Part shown: positions 35,705 through 48,879 of the stretch, piece after piece
Position numbering within the stretch: the stretch's first letter is position 1
How the letters are laid out: each line of letters begins with the position of its first letter
Source of the DNA: Physcomitrium patens
Lineage: Eukaryota; Streptophyta; Bryopsida; Funariales; Funariaceae
NCBI RefSeq assembly: GCF_000002425.4
Contig: NC_037273.1
Span: 6,706,663 to 6,770,662 of the forward strand
Length of the DNA stretch: 64,000 bases
Direction: 5' to 3'
Notes under the pieces: model-generated
The model's input: the letters and a program-made list of their open reading frames with translations, nothing else
Told to the model about the DNA's origin: nothing
Databases searched by the model: none
Made by a program: the position numbers and the translations under genes

Positions 35705-38700
35705 ATGACCTCAAAGACCTTCATGGGTAAATTTCTCTGATCTCCTAATAACCTAGCTATGATGCTTTGCGTGATTCATGTTATGTTGCCTTTCTCCCAT
35801 GAGTTTCATTTTGCTATTGGTCAGTGCTTCGCTTACTCATTCCCGCACCATATGCAACGTTCATGTTTAGGAAGGAATGGCTTTCAATCGGAGGTACCTT
35901 AACATAATGCTAGTTTTCTGTCAGAAGTTCATATAGATCCGTAATATTGAAATACCTGTGTGTCACTTCACTCGACAAATGTTTTTATTGATATCCTTCA
36001 GTGATTTTGCAATGAATAACTCGTATGTCAATGACTGCCTGAGGAATAGACCAGAGGTTTTAGATGTGAATTTCGGTCGCTGTTATGTTACAGTTATCGT
36101 TTGTTAACGAGTTTGCATTAGCAAGCTGTTTGAGCAACGCAGAGACTCATTTACAGACGAAATAGCGAGAAATTATATGGTACAACTGTGAGAAACACTT
36201 AGTAGGTTGGACGTCTTTTTCAGTAGAATAGGGACTTCTAAAATTTCACTTTTCGTCTGCACGGTCGTGCATGAAATTGCTTGTATATTCCCTGGATACT
36301 TTGTGAAACACACTGTACATCTGTTGGGAATTCCACGAGATGATTGGACATGACCTTGTAACGGAAACCTGATACTGATTTTTTTCTAGGTATGAAATCT
36401 GACACTGATTTCCTAGTGTAAGAGTCCCTCGATGAAATCCATATTAGCGCAAAACAATGGTCTAGATTTCAAATTCGTAGAGAATATTCGAGAACAACCA
36501 TTCAGCATCTTTTTATCGGAGAATATTAGCTCAAAAGTGTGAGACTAAGAATGATTATGCATAAGAGCCGGAGGAGGAGCTAGTACTATTTACGAAATTC
36601 GTTTGACAAATACTGCGTGTGATTGAAATGTTAACAGCTCCTTCTCCTTGGCACTGCACAAAGTCCAGGTTCTGACGGTCACTTGTTTTAGCAGGTGTTC
36701 TTGGGAATGAACCCTGGTCGCCCAAGATTCATACTGCTGATCTAGTCAAGCGCAAGAGACTTGTATGGATGGTCAGTGTTGCTGGCTTATGTTGCTTTTT
36801 CTACATCTTAGGCTCCTGGCAGAATAGCGCTAACGATCTCCGACTGATTTCATTCGAAGACCAGAAGGTTGCCCGTTTGCCTTGCAAATTACCGGGTGGG
36901 CTTGATTTTAGCGCCCACCATAGCTCGTTGAACTCTGAATCCGGATCGAATTACACCACATTCGAGCCATGTGACATGAAGTACAGTGAATACACTCCAT
37001 GCGAAGACACCGAGCGATCGTTGAAATTTCCGAGAGACAAATTGATATACAGAGAAAGGCATTGTCCTAAGGAGGACGAGCTCCTCCAGTGTTTGATTCC
37101 TGCTCCGGCTGGATACAGAAATCCGCTGCCATGGCCTCAAAGTCGAGACTATACATGGTTTGCCAACACCCCTCACAAGGAACTAACTGTTGAGAAAGCA
37201 ATCCAAAAGTGGGTGCAGTTTCAAGGTGAGAAGCTGTACTTCCCAGGAGGTGGAACTTTCTCTGCTGGTGGTGCTGATAAATACATCGACGACATCGCTG
37301 CTCTCATTCCCCTTAATGACGGGTCTATCCGAACGGCAATCGATACTGGCTGTGGGGTAAGTTACAAGTAGACTTTCGAATCATGCAGATCTACTAACTT
37401 CTGCAAATCCATATCTTCCTGAAGATTATTTTATGATCCCATATTCACTATCCAATCTGACTTGGTCTCCTTGGTCTTCATCTTCTTACTTAGGTTTCAC
37501 ATTTATTTAGTAATGTTTAGTTTGACACGATTTTCTTTCTCTTTCGCTCTCTGTGTTGAATAGTATGTGTTTTTCTTATATGGTCTGCATGTCTTCTCTA
37601 TGATCGCGAAGTCACACCAGTTTCCAAAGAGGCTGGCTAACATTACATTTGTTTGTGTGCTGAAGTGTTTCTACTTCAGTCCTAACTCTTCTCTCAATGA
37701 TTAATCAACTTCATTGTTTCCAGGTTGCAAGCTGGGGTGCATACTTGCTGAAGAAGAATGTATTAACCATGTCGTTTGCACCTCGGGATACGCACATTTC
37801 TCAAGTCCAATTTGCTTTAGAGAGAGGAGTTCCGGCGATCCTTGGAGTTATGGCTGAGAACCGCATGCCATACCCAGCACGATCATTTGACATGGCACAC
37901 TGCTCTCGTTGCCTTATTCCATGGGCTAAATATGGTAACTTCATAATATCTCTGGGTTTGAAGTGTACATATTTAGGTCTATGTAGGTTTCAATTTCGAT
38001 TTGATCTATCAGAACGTGAAGCCGACGTAGCTTTTGCCCCAGAACAGTAGCTGCATTTCTTGGAACTTCAATGTTAACATTCTTTGTTGCATGGTTGGCA
38101 GATAGTTTGTACTTGATTGAGGTCGACCGTGTGTTAAGGCCAGGGGGGTTTTGGATCCTTTCTGGGCCGCCAATCAACTGGGAAACTCACCACAAGGGTT
38201 GGCAACGGAGCGAAGAGGATTTGAAAGATGAACAAGATAGTATTGAGAACGCAGCTCGAAATCTTTGCTGGAAGAAGTATGCTGAGAGAGACAACCTTGC
38301 AATCTGGCAGAAGCCTCTAAACCACGCTAAATGTGAGAAGCAGCGAAAGCTTGACTCAAGCCCCCACATATGCAGCCGCGCTGAAAACCCTGATATGGCC
38401 TGGTGAGAAGATCCTGGTACCCACTGCGATTGTTTCATGCTCTCTGGAAATTATTTCGTTCACAAAACTTTGATTGATTTCCTATTAGAGTCACTAGAAC
38501 GTTACTCGTTTACTAACAATCGCTTGCCACCATAATGACCTGTTCATATTCAAGCTTCTGTAATGATGCGAACACAATTTGTGTAGTATATATTCTGGTT
38601 TGAAGTTATTGTTTGAAGAGATTCATTTACCCAAAGTCATGTCATGCCTGTTCAAGGAGGAGGAGTCAAATACAAAATGAACTTTACTAGTTAGCAAAGG

Positions 38701-40219
38701 CATCGATTCAGAATGATATCTGGTTTAGTGCAAAATTTGCATGAGATGAACTTTGACTCGAGAAGTGAGTCAATCTACGGGTGGAGTGTTGTGTGAGTGA
38801 ATTCTAGACTGAAATGCTCACCAGTTGATGCGGGGATAATCTCTGACAATACATTATACTTTTAATTGATTCTGCACAGGTATTGGAAGATGGAAACATG
38901 TATTACCCCACTACCCGAAGTCAAAGACACGAAAGAAGTCGCTGGCGGCGCTCTTGCAAAGTGGCCTGTAAGGCTGACAGATGTACCTCCTCGAATTTCA
39001 AGTGAATCTATTCCGGGATTAACTGCTGAGAGTTTTAGAAACGACAATCTTTTATGGACCAAACGTGTGAATTATTACACTGCACATCTGATTACTCCAT
39101 TGGTCTCAGGCAGATATCGGAACATCATGGACATGAACGCAGGACTAGGAGGCTTTGCTGCTGCTCTGGTGAAGTATCCAGTTTGGGTGATGAATGTCAT
39201 GCCTTTTGATGCTAAGCTCAATACTCTAGGTGTAATCTATGAACGTGGGCTGATTGGCACATATCAAAACTGGTGAGTCTCCAAACCTCAATTTCCAGTT
39301 CGATGTAAATGGAGTTAAGGAACAGAATTTCTAAGGAGATCTGGTTTCCAAATTTTTAACTCAATACTGGTTATAGCACAGTTCTTCACACAAGGTATAG
39401 TGAGATTGAAAATAAAAGTAAACATGACTAAGATTTCATTCTTCAGTAGCTGTATAAAATAAATAATTTAATCAACTGTTCGGCTTGAGGAGATGCAGCT
39501 CTCATCTAATATTGCCATGGTCCCATAGCCCATCCTACATCTCCGCAACATTTTATATATAAATAAATCCCTGAAATGCTGTCTTTGTAACATGAATTTT
39601 TTTGATCAGGTGCGAAGCATTTTCAACGTATCCACGAACATACGACCTCATTCACGCAAGTGGCGTCTTCAGCATGTATCAGGACCGGTAATTATGTCTA
39701 AACAAACTTGGACAAGGAATGAACCTTACAATGGCTGCAGAGGATCAGTGTTTGAGTCTCATGGTGATCTAATTTTTTCAGTGTAACATCCTGGTTTAAA
39801 ATCACCTGATTGAAAGCTAGAAAAATTTAGCTAGGCTGAGTCACTGCATCTGTTTTGAAATCATGAATTTAATGAAAGAGTTCCAACACGGAAGTACCTG
39901 ATCCTTTGTTCTCTAGGGTAATAAAAGGTTCTACTCTGACACTTGAACCATCTTCAGTTCCCTAACTCTGTGATGTATCAGGTGCAATATTGAGGATATC
40001 TTGCTGGAGATGGACCGGATATTGCGACCTGAAGGTGCCATTATAATACGTGATGAAGTAGATGTTTTGAACAATGTGATGATGATATCAAATGGTATGC
40101 GCTGGGAAACTCGTATTGCAGACCATGAAGATGGGCCTTTGGTGAGTGAAAAGATACTCATAGGGGTTAAAACCTACTGGGTTGGATCAAATTCGAATAA
40201 AACAGGTGCAAGCACATAG
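35705..40219 (+). CDS. Putative Golgi pectin methyltransferase (DUF248, QUA2/TSD2-type)
   Basis: Seven exons join in frame: 35705-35726, 36695-37356, 37724-37934, 38102-38402, 38880-39272, 39610-39687 and 39982-40219, giving about 634 residues, normal for plant DUF248 proteins. Features: a basic stretch and signal-anchor helix around residues 28-48 ([18 protein letters not shown]), [10 protein letters not shown], the RHCP motif, [17 protein letters not shown], a SAM-binding DTGCG at about 224-228, then [48 protein letters not shown] and [16 protein letters not shown]. The family methylates homogalacturonan in the Golgi lumen. The first exon encodes only MTSKTFM plus one base; I chose it because its GT donor and phase join exactly to 36695. 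That junction is inference; the others are strongly supported. No catalytic motif is missing. Confidence 0.9.
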
Positions 40220-40795
40220 CATGCCATGAATGCGTATCGTATCATGAGCTGTAGGTTTTAACATTCTGTTTTGCCCATTCTTTTCCTGAGTGAAACGTCA
40301 GTAAGATATAAGTTTGTCCTTAATTTTACAAGCTTGGCCAGTCTCTAGAGAGGATTATAAGTCTTAAGAGTTGGTTAGCATAGGCCCCAGTGTCCAACCC
40401 TCTGAGAGTTGATGTTCTTTATCGGAGAGGACACATAACTCAGAGCAAGCTTCTTCCTGTGTGGAATCGGTGACCATTGAATGCTGCGATCACTCTAAAT
40501 CATCAGAGATGGAACTAACATCAGCAATGACATTGCATTATTTTGTAACCCTTCACATTGATTCATCAGTGATTCTGAGACCTGAAAAATGATCTGCTTC
40601 AACTGAAGATTGGTCAATCTTATTCTTGTTGACTTTGTCGTAACTTAGACAAAAGAACATGAACTTGAACCTGAACCTGGAGAATCTACTTTGTTCTTCT
40701 CATTTGTCGCGTCTATGCTCTATGTGATAAATTTAGTTTCTGCACATTATTCAATTCATGTCCAGACTGCACTATCCATCTTGTGTGAAAAGCAT

Positions 40796-40850
<55 letters not shown>

Positions 40851-42224
40851 TCGTATGCACTAGAAAAACGCACCCAAACACAATATCCACAGCATATATT
40901 CTGAGCTACCCTGGTTCTGAAGGAAGAACCCGGGTATCTCAGTAACGACGCATTGAGTGCTGAACTCGAAGACGCTCCTGCTCCGAGACAATGAGTTGAA
41001 AACCAACAGTCACAAAATCTCAGAGTTCACGAAACTTGCTTTTCCAACTGCACAACCCCAATTAATGAGCAACTACAGACGCCCTCTTCCCCAAGTCCTT
41101 CCCTACGTATTAGAGATATTCTTGTGCAGCAGCTCTGATAAATCCCATGCACAGTTGAACAGTGAGAAATGGGTACTAGATCCACAAAACACCTACAACA
41201 CACACACATACACACTTGTCATGAAAGGATAACCAATCTGGGTCTGCGAGATTACTAAGCAAAACTCCCTCTTCGGTGTTTTTTCAAGTTGTAGCTCATT
41301 GTGTTATGTTTTGGTAATGCATGTGAATGGAATACAAGAATTTATTGAAAGAAGAAGATTATTAATGATTATATCTATAATAGTGTATTTACAACTTATT
41401 TTAAAAAAAATGAAATTATCAAAGCTAACTGTAAAATAAAATAAAGTAAAAAAATAAACTAACCTGACTTATATATTTTAGTATTTGAATTTAATATAAC
41501 AACATTAGGATCTTTAAAAGTTATTATTCCAAATTCAAGTATACATGTTGAGCGATGTCTTTAACTTATAAAGATATTAATCTAAATACATCTTAATCAA
41601 AACACATATGTATAAAAAATAGCTCTAAATAAATTTATGTGAATTTTAAAAAATACTTTTATATTTAGAAATAAGCATGATGTTATCAACCCCATACATC
41701 TGAACACATACCTACAGGTAACACACAATTTGTAAAAATCAATGTTATTTTACCTAACCTTCAATTGAATTTTATGAAAAACAATTAATACAACCAAACC
41801 AATACTTATCACAGACAAAAATACTTCCAAGAAATATGAAACAAAGAAGCTCTAAGGAAGTACTAAATATCAACAAACAACTGGATTCTGAGATATACGT
41901 TTACAATCTGAGGGGATACATCACTTGTTTTGATCAAACAATAAAGCAATAAAACACATAAATGCAAGCAGCGGTTGCGCGATTTCTAAATAGTAGGTCT
42001 GGTGATGTGTGTAAGATCAATAACTTTCTGATCTAGCGGCCTGTTGCACTAGCAGTTGCTAGAAGGAATTGGTTTGACAAGTGTTTTCACCGTTACTATT
42101 CTCCTCATTTGCTATTGCAACAGCCGTCTAGTGTAATGCCGACGGCAGCTTCAGCAGCCATCCTCAGATCATGAGAATTGACAGTGTGAAGTTTTATTTA
42201 CATGACCACAAGGACGCAAGCCTC
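40220..42224. other. 3' flank of the methyltransferase gene and spacer
   Basis: Probably 3' UTR to about 41250, including the TA/TG repeat, then AT-rich DNA. No gene recognised. Confidence 0.4.
40801..40850. repeat. Compound (AT)n(GT)n microsatellite
   Basis: About 16 AT followed by about 9 GT repeats. Confidence 0.95.
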
Positions 42225-42615
42225 TGTCTATTGTCGAACAATAACTAACTCCCTGACCACGGCCGTCAAGGTGGCCAAGCGGGACATCACCGGAGACCAG
42301 CTGAAGCTACACAAACACCAGAAATGCATTTGAACAGGAGAACTCATGGCGGGTGTAAGTTTTTTCACGAGGGGAACAGCATTTAACGAGTTGGCGGAGC
42401 CAACACGCTGGACTTGTCGGTGCAGGGCATGATGGGAGAAGAGCTGATAGCGGTGCCCATCTGGCGTGACGAGAGCTGAGTGCACAGTTACGGCATCGAC
42501 GACGCCGACTGGTTCTCGCAACTCACCATGCAGTTCAGGTTCTGCGGCATGTTCACCCTTGTGAACGGCGTGCTGGGTTAGACCTACCTGCCGGAGTTTA
42601 AGAACTCGTCTCGAG
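42225..42615 (+). pseudogene. Root-cap/LEA-family-like protein fragment, two in-frame stops
   Basis: One frame across about 42410-42613 reads NTLDLSVQGMMGEELIAVPI, WRDES, TGA (42477-42479), VHSYGIDDADWFSQLTMQF, RFCGMFTLVNGVLG, TAG (42579-42581), TYLPEFKNSS, ending at a plausible GT donor. The VxGVLG(Q)TYxPxx pattern is the hallmark I know from plant root-cap/LEA-type proteins. An upstream segment (42237-42335; TAVKVAKRDITGDQLKLHKH) lies in another frame. The TAG sits where Gln is usual, so decay fits C-to-T change. GC content is much higher than in the flanks. Function of the family is poorly defined; the assignment is moderate. Confidence 0.55.
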
Positions 42616-43074
42616 GTGAGCGTTTACCGAGTTGACTGGTGCATCGCCTCTTCCTTTCCAGGCAACTGAATTGCAAGATTAGCCAGAAACAGCGACGACT
42701 GTCACTCCGGAGAACAAAATCCACGCTGTCTCCCTTGACCTTGTCCAGTAGTTGCAACGTAGGCGCCTAGATACATCGCAGATGATCGGAATGCGTAGAA
42801 ATCCATCTAGCTTTGTTGTTTACCAGTTTTTCGGACTTCCGATCTGTCGGTGCTGGCGGACGATGACCAGGATCTAGACGACCCACTTCAACTGATGCAG
42901 TAGATTTAAACAGTATAAACTTCACTAACATTTGTACAGTAAGTTGATAAAAGTAAGTAAAACCTCTGATATCTGCAACTTGCCTCCATCGTGTTGATGT
43001 TAAACACCACAATCATCATAAGTTTGTTCCATTACTTGTTGAGTTCTCTTCTTTTTTTCTTTCTTTCTTTTGTA

Positions 43075-43102
43075 TGTGTGTGTGTGTGTATATGTGTGTG
43101 TG
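43075..43102. repeat. (GT)n microsatellite
   Basis: GT dinucleotide tract interrupted by TATA. Confidence 0.85.
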
Positions 43103-44279
43103 AATGAAGGCAACTCACAATTTGCATGGTATTTCATTCATTTGTTATTCTTTGTTTTCGTCAACAAAATGATTAAGCTAAACGGGTAATAACAAATGGT
43201 TCTCACTCGTGTAAAACAACAAATTTGAACGTCTACAGTGAAATTATTTCATGGTGATTAAATAGAAATTTTGTGATGTAAGCAGGACCAAACATTCTTA
43301 GAATGACGAAAGAAAAAAAAGACAAAGTCTATATTTCAATTGAATGTCACTCATTTATATTATACTTAAAATTAGATGTTTGTCTTCCTAAATTCTTACA
43401 GTCGAAAAATTTGTCATAATCATTTTTGGACTACGTTTTGTGATAGTTATCTTGGTAATAATATCTTGATGATGAGATTTTCAATAAAAATGATAAAAAT
43501 AGAAATTTTATCCCATTAAAAAAATTGCCAATAAATGTGTTTTTTTAATTTACAAAATAAATTTAATTTACAAAACTTAGTATATTTACAGCAAGTATTA
43601 TATGTAAACGTATTGACCCCTTATTACTTCAATTATTTTACAATATAATGTATATTAAAGTTATTTAATTATATACTATGAGATTATTATATTATAATAT
43701 TTAATACTTAGGAATATATAATTGATCAAGTTTTATTTTAAGTAATTTTTGTAAATAAAATTAGATCTTTGCTTTCATATTCACTTTACATTTATTTTAT
43801 TATAATTTGTAAATAATGTATGTTTATTATTTTTTAATTCTGCCATTATTAAAATTAAATATCACTATTTCAATTTATTATTTTACTTTTAATTTTCCTT
43901 TTTTATTTCAAAAATATTATAAATAATTCTATAATAGTATCTTTTTAAATTATTAGAGATGATTATAAAAGATGAAATATAAAGTCCAATTTTTAACAAG
44001 AGAAAAATCCTAGAACACATATTAACAACATACATACTAAATTACAAATTCAATATCTTCATTTGCATACCATGTCTACATTACAATTTTAACTATCTTT
44101 TACATAAAACAACTCAAGTAGAAGAGAGGGGGACAAATACATGGGATAAACAAGAAGAGATAAAAACCCTCTCTAATTTGTTACATACCCTATTGTTTTC
44201 ATCAAAAGTGAACCAAATCTAGAATTCACAAGGCCTTAACAGTCTACCCTCTACTCTCTAAGCCTTTACCTTTGCAAAG

Positions 44280-44283
<4 letters not shown>

Positions 44284-44312
<29 letters not shown>
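44284..44312. repeat. Poly(A) tract (about 29)
   Basis: Pairs with the poly(T) tract at 44369-44395. Confidence 0.95.
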
Positions 44313-44317
<5 letters not shown>

Positions 44318-44368
44318 CCCATTTAATATGTTGATGCAGCTCGCCTTTCCTGTTTGTAGGCTATGGAA

Positions 44369-44395
44369 TTTTTTTTTTTTTTTTTTTTTTTTTTT
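44369..44395. repeat. Poly(T) tract (about 27)
   Basis: Lies 56 bases after a poly(A) tract of similar length, forming a large A/T inverted repeat. Confidence 0.95.
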
Positions 44396-45334
44396 GCAGA
44401 TATAAAATCCATGCCAGTAGATTTTTAAAAATATATTTTTGTTTCTACAAACATAAAAGTTGTACCAATGGATCTTAAAAAATCTGCTTTTGTTTTTGAA
44501 GATAGGAGTACTTTGAAAATCAAAGAAGACGATTTCACATATCTGCTAATATATGTGAGAGGAATTTTTAAATTATTTATCTTTTTTAAAAGTAATTGGT
44601 TGCATGTATACATTTTATTTGTTGCTATTCTTTTTAGCGACAAGGTATGATTTGATTAGTATCTTTTGTTGCTTTACTTTTAGGTAGACTTTAAGGTTGC
44701 TATAAATTTTTTTTTATTATTATGGGTTGCTCTAAAAGTAATAGGTTCCTATCTTCCAATGTTACCAAATGCAGAAGCTAATATACAGGAATCTTAGAAG
44801 CATTTACTTTTTTTTAATAAAAGAATATGATGATTTGAGGTTTGATGTTTGCTTATGAGTATTATAAATTTAATTTGCTCTAAGAGAATGAGCAATAATA
44901 TATATGAACAAGTATTTCAAAGCACAAATGCTTCTATGAAGTTCATGTTGAATTCATTAAATATGATACTTTTGTTCAATTGTATACCCAATAATTCCTT
45001 GGCTAATCTTTACAAGTGATTGCCTTTACAAGGTAACAATATTCTTTGTAAACTTGGACTTCATAACATTTAATCACTAATAGAAATTATTTGAGTTTAA
45101 AGTAAGAGAAGCTAAATTTTCATGAGCATTATGTTCTTCCAAGCAAGAAAGTATGTTTTGTTTTAATTATTAGCACATGAAACCTACTTGGTGACAAAAA
45201 TATTGTTGACACTTAACTCTATACAAACATAATTTTTAAATGAAAATCTACATGTTGCTTTATAAAGTTGATGTTATTACTTTAGACATTAGTATACAAA
45301 TGATCATCAAGTATTAGTGTAGAATCTATTTTGT

Positions 45335-45765
45335 TATGACAAACATTTATGTTTATTCTAATAATTACCTACAACATATGAGTAGGTAGTAATAGATTTA
45401 AGTAGATAAATTTAAAAATATCTTGTAGAGAAGCTTTATAAATATAGTTTTGCCTTTACATGTGTCTGTATGTGATTGATAGGTTAAAAACTTAGCCAAC
45501 AAGTTGGCTATATGTCACATATGTTGGTGACTTGTGGTACAAGTTAAAAATGTGGTGCATATATTAGAAGCTTTTCTTACAAGTTAGACACATGTTAGAA
45601 GTCTTATAGAATGTTACCACGTAGTTCTTAATTAAATATTATATATAGAGATAAGAATGAAGCTTTCTTCACTCTTATCAATTCCTTTTTTGCTTCTACT
45701 TTAGTTTCAAGGATCTCTAATTTTCTTGTCTTTAAGAAATAGACATTTTAGTTTTTTTTGGAACA

Positions 45766-45798
<33 letters not shown>

Positions 45799-45860
45799 CA
45801 TCTTTCTTTGAGAAATATCTTACTTGTTTATTTTCATTTATTAAGTTCTTATCCTTGATA
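45335..45860 (+). repeat. Old, diverged solo LTR of the chromovirus family
   Basis: Aligns along most of the LTR: an opening TATGACAAACAT, then ACAAGTTGGC, ATATATAGAG followed by the stem-loop arms, CTTTCTTCACTCTTATCAA, and an end ATCCTTGATA. A (TA)n tract has expanded inside it at 45771-45798. No clear target duplication remains (TTTGT against TTTTC). It is more diverged than the copy at 30333-30890, so probably older. Confidence 0.8.
45771..45798. repeat. (TA)n expansion inside the old LTR
   Basis: The tract replaces the short AATATACATATCA-type segment seen in the other LTR copies. Confidence 0.85.
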
Positions 45861-46802
45861 TTTTCTTGGATAAAATCATTTTTTGAAACTATTGATTTTT
45901 ATAATTGTGCTTCATATATTTGTGACCTTCATGTATGTTGTGTCTCAACATTTTATAGAGCTAATGCATACAACACTATTCTTAACCAATTAATATTTAA
46001 TATGGGTAGAAGAGCAATTTAACCACTACGTATAAAGGGCTTGAAACATTTGAAAGTCTAAGGTTGTTCTTATAGAAAAAAATGTATAACATGATAAGGC
46101 AATACTTACATAACATTTGAATGTGAGAAGATAATTAGTCACATATATACATATACTATTACTTTGATAAATTTGTCTCAATATATCTAACTTTTTATTT
46201 TTAAGAGACAGAATTGATATTAATGAATTAATAACTTAATGTACGATGAATCGTGTAAAAGTGATTAACATAAAAGGTTCTGAAGACACAATCAACCAAA
46301 CACCTTTAGTCCTATAAACAGTGTTTGACAAATTTTAGATCAAATTCTAAACTTATTATTTTTTTTGAAAGAAGCTCATTGCAAAAATCTTGACTTTGAT
46401 GCATAATTCCTATCTTAAACAAAAGACCTACACTGATATCAAGTTTGAGATCATACCAATGTTTTAGTATTGTGGATTGAATTAACATTAAACGATCATG
46501 TCAGCCTTAAGGTGGACTAATATTAATTCATGAAACAATGCAAAATTAGGTTCACATATTTGACAAATAAAGCAATGTAATAGACGGCAAAAAAACAGAA
46601 TACTCACTTAAATATAAAGAGCCAAACATAATTAATTACATGGAATTGATAAAAGAAAAAATAAAAAAGAAAAAATATTCTATTTAGATAGGAAGGTGAT
46701 ATTATTGTAATATGTTAGGGATGCATGGATTTAGTTAGCTTTTACACTTTTATACCTTTTTAGTAGCCAGCAGCACGAGTTTCCACTAGTGTATGTGTAT
46801 GC

Positions 46803-46836
<34 letters not shown>

Positions 46837-47137
46837 TTCTCTGAAAAAGCAAAAGAAGAAGAAAAGTAAGCCTTTACTTTAAAGGTTCACCCCAGCAAAG
46901 GTCGGAGACCATCCTTTTGTCTTGAAGGTCGGTGCGGGAGTTGAGAGGACGAACGAGATGCCATTCCGCATGTGAAACGAGGGACTGGGACCTAGATCAG
47001 GATGTGGGACGTGGGACATGGGGAGCGTGATCTCTGGAATTCCATCGCGAGGCTGCGGGCCAAGCTAGTTCTTCTTCTTCGACTGGGCAGGGAAGTGAAG
47101 AAGTGTTGTCCACCCCTCCTCCTCCCTCCGCCTTACA
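45861..47137. other. AT-rich spacer, then 5' flank of the thylakoid protein gene
   Basis: No gene seen to about 46840, with a (TA)n tract at 46803-46836. From about 46880 GC rises; this is likely promoter and leader of the gene starting at 47138. Confidence 0.45.
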
Positions 47138-48879
47138 ATGGCAGCCATGGCGTGCCTCACCACTCCTGCCTGCCTCTGTGCGGCTCCAACTGCTCCCCTC
47201 TTGGTGCGCTCCATCACCATCTCCGAAACGTGCATTGGGTCCTCCTCGCAACACCTCAGGGCGTTCGTTAAGCGGTCGCCTCGGTTGGTGGTCCTCAAGG
47301 CTGGAAACCGCACTGGCGTGGAGCCGGATTTGGAGGAGGATTTTCGTGATGTTCACCAAACCGCTGGAGAAGATATGGTGAGGAAATTCAGCTGTGGTGT
47401 GAGTTTTGAAAGAATTTCAGGTGACTGAGGTTCTGTGAGTATCGCCCTTGTGGGCATTCTGTTGGATTTGCTCTGGTACGTGGCGTTTTGGGAGTCTAGT
47501 CGTGTCTTGTTATTTGGTTTTTTCAGATTAGCTGGTGTTCAGCTTTTGTTCGGGGAGCGAGCGTTGCTTCTGCGGTTTCGCTTTTGACATTGTGTTGCCA
47601 GATTTGAGTTTCTTCCGCCGTGTTCTATGGTGTGAACTGCATAATTGACGTTATCGTTGAAACTGTGCCTAGTCCTACAAGATTGATGCTTTCTGCTCAA
47701 GTGTATTTGAAGAGATGGAAGTTTTCTGCCAATTCAGGCTTATGCGTGTCCTTTTCCACAACAGAAATCATGGACCTCCTTTGCATGTAGCACGTCCTTC
47801 TGAATCCAGTTTTTATAACCTTTTTGCAGGAAGATTTGTTTCCTTTCGGCAAGGCTGATGGTGCGCATACTTGGCACGAGGGGGACGACGGTAAGTTGGT
47901 CGCGAAAAAGAACCCACAGCTCATGGAATATACAACTTAACTAATAGTTCACTAGAGGTCCATGCATCGGATCTCTTTTTATTATTTATGCTCACGCTTA
48001 CGTCTGAAAGTCGTAGAATGATCGTTGCAGGCACAGAGCGCCTCCTTTAGCTATCATCATGAAAATGTCATTTGCATTGCAGGTACTTGGTGGGATGGAA
48101 TAAAAGAGGTCTTTGAAACATCTGGAGGACCTGTTGGTGCACAAGGTAAGGCTTTGATTGGCGTGTGATTCAGGGAAAATTCGGTAGATTCCTCAAAGAA
48201 TTTTGAAAGTTTCTGGATAATTTCACATATGCTCATTTGCTGGCCTGGTTATTTTCCTTGTTTCCCATTTCAAGTTGAGTGGTTCTGTTACAGGAATTTA
48301 ATTGTTCATATGCCTTATTCTGAATTTTCCAGTACTCTACGCAACAGTTTGTATTTGCAGTAGTTTTCCCTATCTAACATAGTATTTTATTTTTTCCTTT
48401 CTCTTTTCTGAAGCTAGAGTTAGTAGCAAATGTGTCGGTCTTTTTATTTTTTTACTTTCTGTTTTTCGTTGCGTGGGCTCAGCATCTTGTAAAGCTCACT
48501 GTTCATGAATTCTAGTGGTTTGAGGTGGACCAGCAACTCACTTTCAGGAGCATTGAATCTTATCCTCAGGTGCTATATCGTGGCTGTTCGTTCCTGGCCT
48601 TATCGCAGGCGTGGTCTTCAATGTTGATGTAATAATGGCGAACCATTCTGGACATCGAACCTTCTAGTTGGTGATGTTTTGAGTGTTAGGGTTTCCATTC
48701 TGTGCACTGCCTCTTCCCTGCGAAGATCACTGACGGGTTCTGGCATGGATTTTTGTGTGCAGCAAGAGTATTTGTTCTTGTACACAGCCCTCTTCATATT
48801 TGCATTCATTGGAATGGAGATGGCGAAACCTGACAAGCCAAGCCACTTCGAGCCAGAGATGTACAAATTGAAGGAATAA
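47138..48879 (+). CDS. Chloroplast thylakoid two-helix protein, PnsB4/NDF6-like
   Basis: Five exons join in frame: 47138-47377, 47830-47890, 48083-48145, 48570-48628 and 48763-48879, giving 179 residues. The N-terminus (MAAMACLTTPACLCAAPTAP...) is Ala/Ser/Arg-rich with few acids, as in a chloroplast transit peptide. The mature part has an acidic stretch, a WWDGIKEVFETSGGP segment, a first helix (AISWLFVPGLIAGVVFNVD) from the 59-nt fourth exon, a second helix (EYLFLYTALFIFAFIGMEMA) and a KPDKPSHFEPEMYKL tail. Length and helix arrangement fit PnsB4 (NDF6), a land-plant subunit of the chloroplast NDH complex that supports cyclic electron flow around photosystem I. That identity rests on memory of the family. 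The exon structure is firm, since the short fourth exon alone restores the frame. Confidence 0.75.

Larger units (their letters stand above)
42616..45334. other. AT-rich spacer with homopolymer tracts
   Basis: The GC-richer DNA of 42616-43020 may hold more of the pseudogene, but nothing is recognisable. The rest is AT-rich. Confidence 0.4.
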
